Of a stretch of 64,000 nt of DNA, positions 12,591 to 23,410 are shown piece by piece. The stretch lies in assembly GCA_015501605.1 (NCBI GenBank), contig JADNRZ010000012.1, positions 1,240,001-1,304,000 of the forward strand. The letters run 5' to 3'. Made by a program: the position numbers and the translations under genes. How positions within the stretch are numbered: the first letter of the stretch is position 1; each line of letters opens with the position of its first letter. Under the pieces are notes generated by a model. It saw only the letters and a program-made list of their open reading frames with translations, was not told the DNA's origin and made no database searches. Source of the stretch: Panaeolus papilionaceus. Taxonomy: Eukaryota > Basidiomycota > Agaricomycetes > Agaricales.

Positions 12591-15500
12591 TTAGAAATCT
12601 ATGAGTATTTTCCCGTCCATCAGACCATTCTCCTCCCTTCTTAAAATCAAATACTGTGGAACTCTCGCGACCCTTTTTGGGCCCACCTTCGCATCTGATC
12701 CCCAACCAGGAACTTCGATGTCATGAAGATCAGGGGGAACTTCATACAACCTGAGGAAAGAAGTTAATTTCACTTCGTTCCACGAAAGACGGAGGTCACG
12801 AAGAATAAAACTTTCACTCACCCTTGATCATAGTAATACAAGTTTCCGACTTGGGAAGGTGGAAGAGGACCCAACTTGCGTCTTTTCCGAGACTCGAGAA
12901 ATGTATCCCATTTTTCTCGAAGTCGCGTGCGTTTACGACGTTCCTCTTCTTCCTTAAAGTTCTCTTGAAGTGCATAATACCTTGGACGCGGGGTTGGCTT
13001 CCATTGAACAATATCGCTGAGATCCGAATTTGAAATTCGAGGGATGGGTACCGGTTCTGGTTTGGTTGGGCAGTTTCGTGTTGAAATCCCTATAGCATTG
13101 GCGCGCTAGAGCAAATGAGTGAGAATAGGCCCGATTCAAGGTTGTTAAATTGAGTAGCCAACCTACCTGAAGGTAGTCTTGGACGTCGGGACTCTCGCCC
13201 AGCTTCGTTTTGAGAAACACGGGCATGGTATGGTCCTCCAAACAGTCAATGACCTCCGCCGAAGGTGTCTGCATTTTGAGCATCCAGTCAATCATATTGA
13301 TCATGTTTATCCTAAAAGGTCGTTGTCAGTGAGGCATTCGTGCAACGATAAGCAAATTGAATAAAGGTTCAACTTGAACGTATTTACCTATCGATCAGGG
13401 ATTCGCCGTCCATTATAAATAAGGATATAATCCTGACTGTTGAATTGCGAAGGAGTTCGTCGTCTGGTGGCAAGTACAAGCCGAAGTAGCAGAAATGGCG
13501 AAGCAGTTGCTGAAGCCACGAAGTGTTTGTTGTGACGATTTCGGCATCCATGAGGGACGGGGGATTAATCAGACCAAGGGCATTTTCGTCGACAGAAAGG
13601 AGATCAGCGTCGGCATATGACGCTATTTGACCGTAGGCGTATGATAGCATGAACCTGTGACGCTTAGTAGCATCCGTTGAGAACGACCCAAATGGGTAAG
13701 GTCCATAGTAGGCGTGAAACATCAAAATCGAGTGAAGCATGATGTTGCACCGGTACGGCTCGATATATGGTTGTAAAGCAGACGTGAATGCATCTACAAG
13801 ATCATGAACGAGTTCCTCTCGCTCATCTGAAGAGAACCGCTATGATGCTATGTCAGCGAAAAAAAAAGAAATACCAGGCGATAAACCCTTACGGATTCGC
13901 ATATGGCAGCATTTAATTCGCCAAATCTTTCATGCGACTTGAACCCAGTGTGGGAGAAGAATCTGTAACCTGCTGCATAGGACGGAAAATCCATCCATGT
14001 GGTGGCAAGAGCGTTCTTGAGTCTGTGACTAGGTGTGGCCCTTTTCAAGGACTCGCAAAAACACTGGAACCAGAATCCTTGTTCCTCCGGGGCTAAGGGT
14101 GCGACGAGACACGTGTCAGTTCAATAACTGGCATAGATGATTCGTCAAATACGAACTATTCGTCTTCTCAAATCCCTCCAGATCTAGCAGTGCAAACCGC
14201 TCTGCATCGTTAGGTATATCCACGACCCATTCCTTAGAACGATTCTGGTCGTGAATGAAGTCAATGAATGATGCATGATGGTACCTGATCAACTGCTTGG
14301 GGTTCTCGAGGAGAACAAGCAAAGGCGCGAAGTCTGACAATGCGCGCCGAACAGCACCCTGCGTCAATGACAGTACACCCTCCAAGGAGGTCAGAGGAAC
14401 ATCGAAGTCATTGGAAGGATGAATCGATTGGAATGCCATGATCTGGCGGGCGGTAGTGGGGTCGGTAGCGGCGTTTGTCATTTGGAGATAGAAGGCGTCT
14501 AGTTGAGCCAGAGGTTGTTCAAGAGCGATGTTGGAGGTTACTCGAGGATCCATGTCTACCAGCAATTGAAGGCGCACGACTGGGTTGTGTTCTTCAGAAC
14601 GAATGTACTGCATAGCCATTGCTGAATAGAGAAAATGCCCCGATGATCTTTCCACGATCATCTGAACGATGAGTCGTCCTGGCCAGTCGCGCGGAAGATA
14701 TTTGCAGTGACGATGGTTATCTCTAATCCACTTAAATCCATCATTCACAAAGAGGGAGATGTCATCCTGAGGGCGAAGCCTTTCGTCGAGGACAAATGTA
14801 CGGACCAGTTTCTTCACGGCGGGGTTCTCGAAGTAGCTGCGGATTTGGTGATTGGGACGACTACAAATGACAACATGAAACGGGAGGATGGACCTGTGGT
14901 CAGCGAGGAGACGTAGAACATGAAGAGCGCCCTTCTGTTGTCCTACACGGTCCCCGCTGTCGCCTCCGCATGCATCCAAGCCATCAATGATGATCAAGCG
15001 AGGAAGTGATCGGAGATCAATGTCGGGGCGCTCCTTCTGCATTCGCAGGAGTGGCCTTTGTATGAGCTTTTGTAACTGTGACTCCAGCGATCCTTGGAAA
15101 AGAGCTGGATCAAGCTCGATCTCTTTCTCTATGTATTCGCGGAGTGAAGGTATTGACTTTGCTAGTTGGTATGATAGGGTCGGGATGAGCGTCTTTCCAT
15201 CATTTTGAGATCCAACTGTGTCTGGTATTTGAGAAAAGAAAAAGCACGCGGCTAGCTGAGATGTGTCTCGACATGCATCGACTAACGAACATGCAATTGC
15301 AGTTTTTCCTGCGCCCAATGGGCCGCTGAGCCATGTGATTGACGGTGAGCCGTCGATCTCCTTCAAGGCTTTCAAAATTGTCGAACGAGTGCCAGGGTGA
15401 CATCTGGCATCGTAGCGTCCATCCTTGTTCTGATATGCTGACACACAGACATGATTGGCAAGTGTATAGAAAGCTAAATAATGTTAATATGGTGACATAA

Positions 15501-15599
15501 TGTCGCGGAGTAAACCAAGGACGCACCGGAGTGGTTGTTCTCATTAATGAGAGATGTCGAATGTAGATTTTGTATGACGACCTTCGAATTGTGAAACAT
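12591..15599 (-). CDS. NACHT-domain STAND NTPase 1
   Basis: Predicted signal-transducing NACHT NTPase of the NLR-like class expanded in mushroom fungi; such proteins are linked to non-self recognition, but the ligand here is unknown. Seven exons on the minus strand (15599-15527, 15473-14157, 14092-13893, 13839-13388, 13311-13167, 13105-12822, 12750-12591) join in frame to 876 residues. After a short N terminus without a recognisable effector domain comes the entry motif ARCHPGTR, then Walker A GPLGAGKT (75-82) and Walker B LIIIDGLDACG (about 184-194). The usual last Glu of the Walker B DEC signature is Ala here (DAC). Later conserved blocks include RSSGHFLYSAMAM and YHHASFIDF. There are no WD40 or ankyrin repeats; the C terminus is a Lys/Arg-rich stretch followed by a compact tail. 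Exon sizes and phases match NACHT gene 2 closely: after exon 4 both total 2042 nt, and exon 5 is 145 nt in both. The two are paralogues. Intact. Confidence 0.87.
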
Positions 15600-17850
15600 G
15601 AGGAACAGAAGTTGCAGAAACTGAACAGTAAGGCTAGTGTAAACAGGCTGTTATATGTACTAGGAGTGATGCCAATAGGAAACGATCCCGGTCGTCGATT
15701 ATAAGCGAAAGGGTGCCTTCCCAAGTAAGGCATATAAAAACAAGTCCTTCGAGCACATACACGTCCGTCAATGGCACTTAATGCCTCATGCAAGTACATC
15801 ACTGGAGCTCTCGTGTCTCAGAGGCACAGCATATAGACCTTCATGCTGAAAACGTGATTAAATATCACCACTCGTGGCGAGTGGATTCTGAATCTCTATC
15901 GTTGATTACCACCCACAAGATGATGATAAGAAGTCTATTCGGATATACGAAGCGAGGAAAGGAAAATGCGTCGAGATAACTGGAGCGCGCTTTCAGTGTT
16001 TCTATGTACGAGAAGGGAGGCGTCGACACAATCATCTACGTGGTATGCATTAGTAGAGCGCCTGGTTGTACTTCATCGTTTTGGGAATCAAAGGCCCGAT
16101 TACAAGGCTTTCAAGCTGTGCGTGTTTCATGCTGAAGTTGTGTGTGTAGTGTCATGTGGCCTATTCAAAAAAATTTGAATAGTCCCAGTGGCGTTTCACT
16201 GCAGTTGCTTTCAACTACGTCCCGAAAGTGGCTTGCCATCCTTTTACGCTGGATGCCTCATTGACGCATGCCGAAAAGGCAGTAGCGACCAATTCAAACC
16301 ACGCTACTTGCCTCACAGTTATTACGAGACAATTCCGCCAAATTCTACGTTCGACAAGGTAGAAGACTTACGCTGCCTCCAAACTGAGCGGATACTCGGA
16401 CCTCTAATCTCGGGAGGGAAGAGATATCCATCTTTGATTTGCCATGAGGCCTCGTCAGAAAGCAACACTTGTTTAATTTCCGTACCCTTGTCTCGATCAG
16501 AGCGCAGCGGCCCACATAAAAACAAAACATCTACTAAATATAGCGACCCTCACGCGATTGGGAATATCGTTTGTCACATTCAAATGTCGTTCAGACCAAA
16601 TTTTCTGAGTCTTCCTGCCATAAACTGCTCCTGCTCATTTGCCGTTGGGCACTCGCAGCTCGGTAAGATCAACTTGAGATAACAGGAACGCTGACGTAGG
16701 TGGATACGATGTATTTTCGTTCCTCCCCCTCTAGTTTCTTATCAGGCGCCTGATTGTTCAATGCCAAGAACAAGTGAGCCTCGCCGACGCAAACCTGAAT
16801 TCAGCACACAATCCTCTGACTGCTTTCAGAGTTTCAATATATTTCGGGATATAAGTTGATTTCTCTTCTTATTAACTCCAAGAGCATACTTTCGAAGTGG
16901 TGAAATAGTGACTGGAATGCAAAAAATATACCGAAACACGAAGTGATAACTTTGCTTCACATACGAAACATAGAGGACGGAGTCGGAAGTTCGTCAAGCA
17001 AACTAAACTAAACACAGAAACGACGGTGTTCCCCGAAATATCAAGCTGAGGCGGTCCTTCTAGATAACGAATTTAAACTTATAGGGCCACTTCAGTCGCT
17101 ACAGCATCACATTCATATATAAATGTAGATTAACTATTCACATACCTTAGCTTATCACCACGTCCTGTGCCTCTTCGCCTCGTTGCTGCTCTCACATTTA
17201 CGAATATAGCGAGGTTATATTCAAGCGCTCGCTATTCAGTGTTCCCGATAGCTAAGTACGTGTCTTTCAGACAACTTGAACTACGAAATATCGACTCACT
17301 CCACAGTGCTCACTGATAACAACTCATTAACACACTCACGAATAAAGTTGAAGCTACGGATCCAAGCCCATATCTCATCAGGCAGTCAACTAGCATACAT
17401 AAGCAATTCGCTCAGCTAGAAGAATCTCGCAGGGCCTAGAAAGGAAAGACCGTTGCAAATGGTATAGCGCAGACTATGCCCCATAATATGTTCGGCTGCC
17501 CTGCACGGTCTCTGGTGCACGCCTTATCATTGACATTTAGCTCTACGGATTGCGGTATAGAAGGTCTCTTCAGACGCGACGGCCTCAAGCAGCGCCTGTA
17601 GACGCACAAGCTTCGAGCGTAAAGCGCGATTACATAAGCAAAGTTTTTATGATTCTTTGAGTTTCTGTGACACACGGGACAATTAAATGGCTTGAAATTT
17701 CTTCGACCGACAAACTCAACATACGAACCACTCTCACCAAGAGCACTCAAAGTGCGTGCTTTTTTTTGTCGAGCTTCTCTCCTCTAAACGCTCATACACC
17801 CTCGCCGGCAAAAGTTAAAATAACTAATATCTTTCTGCGACTCAATAACC
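15600..17850. other. Intergenic region without a supported gene
   Basis: Several short frames on both strands (for example 15966-16178 and 16188-16682) have no domains, and their composition looks random. A minus-strand frame at 17436-17750 contains a CPVCHR motif and starts back-to-back with the small gene at 17851; it could be a short divergent gene but there is no further support. Confidence 0.4.
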
Positions 17851-18417
17851 ATGAACCCTGGCCAAAACTGCCAAACCTTCATCGTCACCACCCTTGATAC
17901 AAATGGGCGTGCCGGTGTTTTAGTTGGCCAAATTTCCTCATTGGAGAGAGATGGAGAAACTTATAGCTGGCAGGAGAGTCTGCATCGACGCTATTTTGTT
18001 GGGTCTAGAGATGGACGCGGTGACAGAATCGAGTCTGAACTTGTCGTGTCAACCCCCGTTGAGCGCCATGGATGTCCACCTACAGTCAGGACTTCGCTAC
18101 CCCTCAACAAGTTGAACCAAATGATTATGTCTATTCCTATCGAAACAAGTGGATACTGGCATTGGAAGGTGGTGGAAGTGATAGACAAATTTGCAGTTCT
18201 CGGAGGGACAGCAGAGCAGGTGGATCCAACTAGGTCAATTAATCGTAAGTCTCCCTCCTTCTCGTCACCTATATACAACTTATTCTTCCTTCCAGACACC
18301 TCCAATAACGACCCAAACAACTCTGAGAAATATCCTCTCTGCAAATGGGGTGGCAGTCGACCTTGGCCAGAGAATGTAATAAATGCCTGCAACAAGGATA
18401 AGAATGGAGCGAAATAA
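17851..18417 (+). CDS. Small hypothetical protein with a frame-neutral intron
   Basis: Open frame from ATG 17851. A good intron (GTAAGT donor at 18245, TTCCAG acceptor ending at 18295) is exactly 51 nt and has no in-frame stop. Spliced and unspliced messages therefore end at the same stop, encoding 171 and 188 residues. No family recognised. The protein is polar, with no signal peptide or membrane segment. The start FIVTTLDTNGRAG weakly recalls the starts of the small proteins at 30784 and 44977. The upstream 100 bases are pyrimidine-rich. Coding status is likely but unproven. Confidence 0.5.
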   Translation: MNPGQNCQTFIVTTLDTNGRAGVLVGQISSLERDGETYSWQESLHRRYFVGSRDGRGDRIESELVVSTPVERHGCPPTVRTSLPLNKLNQMIMSIPIETSGYWHWKVVEVIDKFAVLGGTAEQVDPTRSINRKSPSFSSPIYNLFFLPDTSNNDPNNSEKYPLCKWGGSRPWPENVINACNKDKNGAK

Positions 18418-19744
18418 GGACTTGCGGGATATGGAATCCAGGAAATTCAAATAGAATATCTATAGAGCATAGCTTTTCTTCGCGTAACTCGCCAGAGTGT
18501 GGTGGGCAGCTTCGAGTCGGGGAATTGCTATGAATAGACATCCAAAATAAACGTCGAGCAGCTGTCGTCACCACGAATGACATCAACCAAGATTTACCTC
18601 TGATGCCTTGGTCCGTTGCGTTGCTGGTCTCGTGCACAAATGCAGGGTAAGAGGAACATAGGAAAAAGCCTAAAGTACGAAGCAGAGTAAGATTTTGAAT
18701 GGTTTGTTTGGCAAGACCAACAGATCAAACATTTGAGTCATCACCAGCATGTGAAGGTCTCGATACGTGCTTAGACAAGAGCGAGCAAAGGTCTCGTGAA
18801 CTACGCGCACCAGTCAAGGCGTGTAAGGGACGATAACCAAGAGAGGGTAGCCGCAGGTAAGCATTGTGAACGCCTCAGAGGTTGCCAGAAGGAAAAAAAA
18901 ACGCAAGCAGACCCACAGCTTGGGTGGGCCTCAAGTTTTATTCGATTCGGGAAGATCTTGATCTCGTGGCACTTTGGGACGATGATGTTTTCGGAGGCCG
19001 GAATCCCCCAGTAGAATAGAAAAAATTTACTATTATGTAATTGCTATTAGCTGTCAGTGTTTAGATTTTGGCAAAATTAAACCAAGTATGGCACTGAGTC
19101 GAAATTCGAGTTCTTCTGATTTCCTTTTCCTGAGAGCTTCGGCGGCCGTTTGGGTTTCCGCGGCCCCGCTGATCAGATTGACTGTGGAACCGTCTGACCC
19201 GAAAAATGAATAGTCCCCAAAACCTTTTCACGCTGTACCCCTGTGCCATTCAAAATGACCTTCGACGTACACGCCCTTCTCAACACCAGCACTCCTGTCT
19301 TGCTGAATTCTCAAACACACCCCTAAGGTTACCCTCATCGACATTGCATGGATTCGACTACTAAAAGTCCAAGCACACCTCGTGAGGATGCACCACACAG
19401 CATTGCCAATTCAACAATACACGAATGCCAGTTTCATCTCCGTCGCTGCTGAAAATGAGCTTGCGAGGAGCCGCGCAACTAGGGATTTGAGCGTTCAAGT
19501 TGGGCGCAAATGATGAATTGCAAGACTCGGCACGACGACCAGGTCCATACATGTAGTGTTGTCCAAATGTCTTGTTTAAATAATCGAAAGAAAATTCACG
19601 CGTACGAACAAAGAATAACGCGATGGGACTCTTTCGTTTGACCTCAGGGGACTCGAGAAAGGCAAACGGATAAGTAAAATAATGCAAAAGTATATACTTT
19701 ATACACATTTTAATTAGCACACACAATGATTATAGAATACAAAC
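18418..19744. other. Intergenic region without a supported gene
   Basis: Only short frames without structure. No splice-consistent gene or repeat unit was recognised before the dispersed repeat that begins near 19745. Confidence 0.4.
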
Positions 19745-20290
19745 TCAATGTACAAGAAATAACGAAGACAAAAATAAGCGATGGTGTGCGCGTAGGGATA
19801 TCTGAGTGAAAGCTAAGTGATGGTGTAGATGTGACCAAGGGATAGGGTGGTGGGATGGAATGGGAAGGTAGTGACGCGCAGAACGAGTTCCTGGGGTTGA
19901 TATGTGAGAGAGAGACGAGGAGATAGGAAGCTGAGGTGAATGAGATATAAGTTGAGACAAGGATCGAGGGATGAAGATAACGAAATAACAAATAAAAGCG
20001 CTGACGAAGGTGCGCATGGGCACCACACGACGAAGAACACGAAATATGAACACGAAAAACAAGATACGAGGGCCTGAAGGAGCTCGTATTCGTTCTAAAC
20101 TATGTACATGATATAAGTAAATCGATAGAAAACATGGAAAATGGAAAGAAAAGGCTCGAAACTACGGAAACCAAGAGCGTGAATGGAGCGCTGATGCGAA
20201 CAGGAAAAAACGGAAAATGAAAGAAGAATTGAAAAATCGGGGGTTATGGACGCTGGGCTCATCGGCGGAGCAGCGCTCGCAGCCTTGCGA
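19745..20290 (-). repeat. Dispersed repeat R1, copy 1
   Basis: This segment shares stretches with 21595-21966 (same orientation) and with 43865-44260 (opposite orientation). Shared landmarks are GAAGGTGCGCATGGGCACC (here near 20009), a GCTGATGCGAACAG block followed by an A-rich stretch, and the terminal GACGCTGGGC. The C/T-rich strand gives chance open frames that look like proteins but are not. No terminal inverted repeats were found, so it could be a solo LTR, a SINE-like unit or a MITE fragment. Confidence 0.6.
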
Positions 20291-21594
20291 CACCCGCGCG
20301 AGGATAAAAGAAAAGAAAACTACTGAAACTCACGTACACAACTTGTGATTAGCGATTAAATTGTCGGAGATATAATATTTAAATTTTACACACCTGTTTA
20401 CCAATTCCTTGGGTATTACTGGGGCCGTTCACTCCAGCCTCCAGCAGTCGCAACTAGTACAGACGATTTTAGCGCCCGGGTCTTGGCGGTTCTGGAATTT
20501 GATCCCCTCTCAGCACAACAAAAAGCTACATATTCCAAGCTGGGCTAGGATAGAAATAAATGGAGGTTGATATTATTGACATTTTGATGAAGGAAAATGG
20601 AATCATGAAGTAGGAGTTCAATGGAGTTGTTGAGCAGTGCTCGGGGTGTGACATGTATTTTGCTGCAGGTGCTTTTTGCAAGCAGCTGCCGAAATGTATA
20701 TATGATCATCGAAAATGATGCCTAGTAATTGAAGGTTCCAAGTAGGATGTAGCTGCAGTGATATCAATGGAAGGACGCAGAAGATGCAGAGAAAAAGATA
20801 CCATTACTCCAGTACTACTCGCTACCGTGTACAATACCCATCAGGTCAATGACTTTACTATGTGTCTATTATTTCCGCAATGAGGAGGGTGAGTTAGAGA
20901 TGGCTGTTAGTGAGAAGAGTTGATACATAAAATAAAATCCACTCACAAGTCACCCTGCTTCCAGCTATGTTTTGGGGCAATCTAGTTCATGATGATTATG
21001 GGGAGTCAAGAAAAGGCCAAAGGATGGCCAGGGCTAGTGACGAATCAAAGTGCAAGGTTCATGCTTTAATTCATGTACAAATAGCTCATTACTCTGGATC
21101 CTGAAGAGAATCCGACTATAATGTGCTCTCTGTGAATAGATTAAGGCGTGTACCAGTGTACGATATGGAATCCGAGAGACAAGTTGAACAAAAGTTAAGT
21201 TGAAACTCGGGACAGAGTCGGGGTCGTCCTAGATTGGTCAGTTGTCTACCATGAGATCAGGATCGAGATGTAACAGGGGACTATTGACCCCTACTGTATA
21301 TGACCCGGGAGGTCAAGAGTAAGACGCATGATGGTAACCAGATGCCTTAGCAATCATAAATTTTAATCAGAGCCGCGCTCGCTTTGGTCTAAGTATCCCT
21401 TTCAATACAACGGCATCGCTGGCTCCAATTCCAGTCTCCGTTTGGTTTCAATTTCGATGTATGAATCGAAGCAAGAAAGTGAAGCTCACGGCGTTCATTT
21501 ATCAATGTATCTCTGCATTTTCTTCGATTTTGCATAGCATGCTGAAGAGCTACCCGCCTGGTGATGTGTATTTGGGGAGATCTGGGAGAAAAGT
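20291..21594. other. Intergenic region without a supported gene
   Basis: No frame above background and no repeat unit recognised. Sequence is A/T-rich with scattered ATG-containing short frames only. Confidence 0.35.
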
Positions 21595-21966
21595 CAGTGG
21601 TGCTGAAGGTGTAATTGGGGGATGAGATTGTGGGATAGAAAGGGAAGGTAGTGATGTGCAGTACAAGCTCGTGGAGTCGATATGAGAGAGCTATGAGGAG
21701 ATGGGAAGAGAAGGTGAGTGTCAGCAATACGAATGTCGAATACGAAGAAAATGACGAAGTTAAACGTTAACGAAGGTGCTCACGGGCACCGGACGACGAT
21801 GGACGACGAAATACGAATACGAAATTCAAATATGAGATAGGAGGCGGGACGGAAGCCAAGAGCGCGCAACGCGTGAACGATGCGCCGATGCGAACAGAAA
21901 TAACCTGAAAATAAGAGAAAAATCAAAAATAAATAGGGGGTTGCTGACGCTGGGCGGCTCATCACT
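21595..21966 (-). repeat. Dispersed repeat R1, copy 2
   Basis: Second copy in the same orientation as copy 1, shorter by about 150 bp. It has GAAGGTGCTCACGGGCACC (near 21772), GCCGATGCGAACAG and the same GACGCTGGGC end near 21948. The internal segment around copy 1 position 20090-20170 is missing here. Confidence 0.55.
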
Positions 21967-23410
21967 GGCCTTCAAAATGTACGTTCAGATCGTTTTATGA
22001 AGGTGTTCATCGCTCATATGCTCTTCTAATTAGCTCAAATTCCTGAGCTGCTGAACATCCTCAGATTTATATGCACACCACACACATTCCATGCAGAATA
22101 CGTATTCCGAATCCTATACAGCCGTATTACATACTCTGTGTTGAAAGAAAATATTGGATTTTGACGCACTATCAAAATAGGCGCGTTCAAGCGAGAGTCA
22201 ACGAGTCGAATCAGCCGAAAAGGTCATTTCTCGCGACGCGGCGCGACGACTCTTCTACGTAAGCTTCATGCACCATAGTCATCTTGCTTTGATTGTAATC
22301 CGTTTCCTCCTGAACGTTTGAACTTTGAACACCCAAGTTCCCACATACAGTTGCTATGTCATAATGTACATATGCCGTTGATAATTGATCCGACGGGACG
22401 GGAGTTAAGTTTGTGCCTCTCACACGCGACCAGACGGCGCGTTGGGCCACGTGAGCGTATTGGCTGGTCACGCAACTTGAACGTTTGAACTTAAAGTTAC
22501 TCTTAGACTTGTCTTTCAACATTCAACAATGATACCTCCATGTTTGCCCCAGATTGTCATCCCGGATTCAGCAGTCCGACATTTGGGGTATTATACCTGG
22601 GCATGAGCTGCCGTAGATGGATATGATTGTTTGGAAGACGGGGTAAATTAACCCAGGAGCTGCATGTAAGGTGAGCTGGCATGACCATGATCTGTAGCGG
22701 CGTTACGAATTTGCAGCTCATACATTTCTCCAAAGATACTGTAGATAATATGGCTTTCTTGTTGATTTATGCACCCCCCTTGTCCGGTTAATCATGACTA
22801 GGGTTAACAATCTCCAACTCACTGCTTGACACTAAGGTTGTACATCACGGAAGCCCACCCCACAGTTGAGGGAGGGGGACCGCTAAAATCGCTTGAGCTT
22901 CCAATCCTAGAGGTCAAACTCCCCATGTTGAAAAAATGATCAGTATGCATCTGAGACTCGATTTGGGCACACTCTGGAGAGCCGGCGTATCAACACTCGA
23001 CCTATTTCAACGAAACTCTTGTTCACATCCACGCCTGTCAGATCGCAATACACACAACCGATCCAAACACGGAAACCTTGGAAATTGGAATTGGTGTCCT
23101 TCAACCTTGACTATTCGAAAATCGTCACCATTCCTCTTGATTATCCCAGGTCCCATTGCACCACGAACACATCAATGTTACTCTTTCGTGGCTTCTGTAC
23201 TGCAGCACAACTCGCAGCATTTACTCGCGTTGTGCTCGTCGTTTTCTACTCACTCCGCGTTCCATGGACACATGTAGTCTTTACATTGGCCTATTCAATT
23301 GCTGATTTCACTGCGATAGGATATACATTCATATGGGCTCGTCATATAAAGGTCCCCTTCCTGCCGATTACCTGGCATCGCTTTGACACTCCCCATGTTT
23401 CCTGCTCAGT
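21967..23410. other. Intergenic region upstream of NACHT gene 2
   Basis: No supported gene. It contains a 20-bp exact match (about 22385) to the F-box-like gene at 11293 and a TACAGTTG..ATGTCATAA stretch near 22345 that resembles one end of the MITE at 28764. A CGTTTGAACTT motif occurs twice (22313 and 22481). Frames at 22936-23504 are C/T-rich and are probably 5' flank. Confidence 0.4.

Noticed and set aside
15200..15802. 200-residue minus-strand frame upstream of NACHT 1
   Set aside because: It overlaps exon 1, intron 1 and exon 2 of the NACHT gene in another frame, and the NACHT model explains the sequence fully.
19710..20062. Overlapping minus-strand frames of up to 105 residues in repeat R1
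   Set aside because: They come from a C/T-rich repeat strand and are not conserved as protein between copies; their frames differ.
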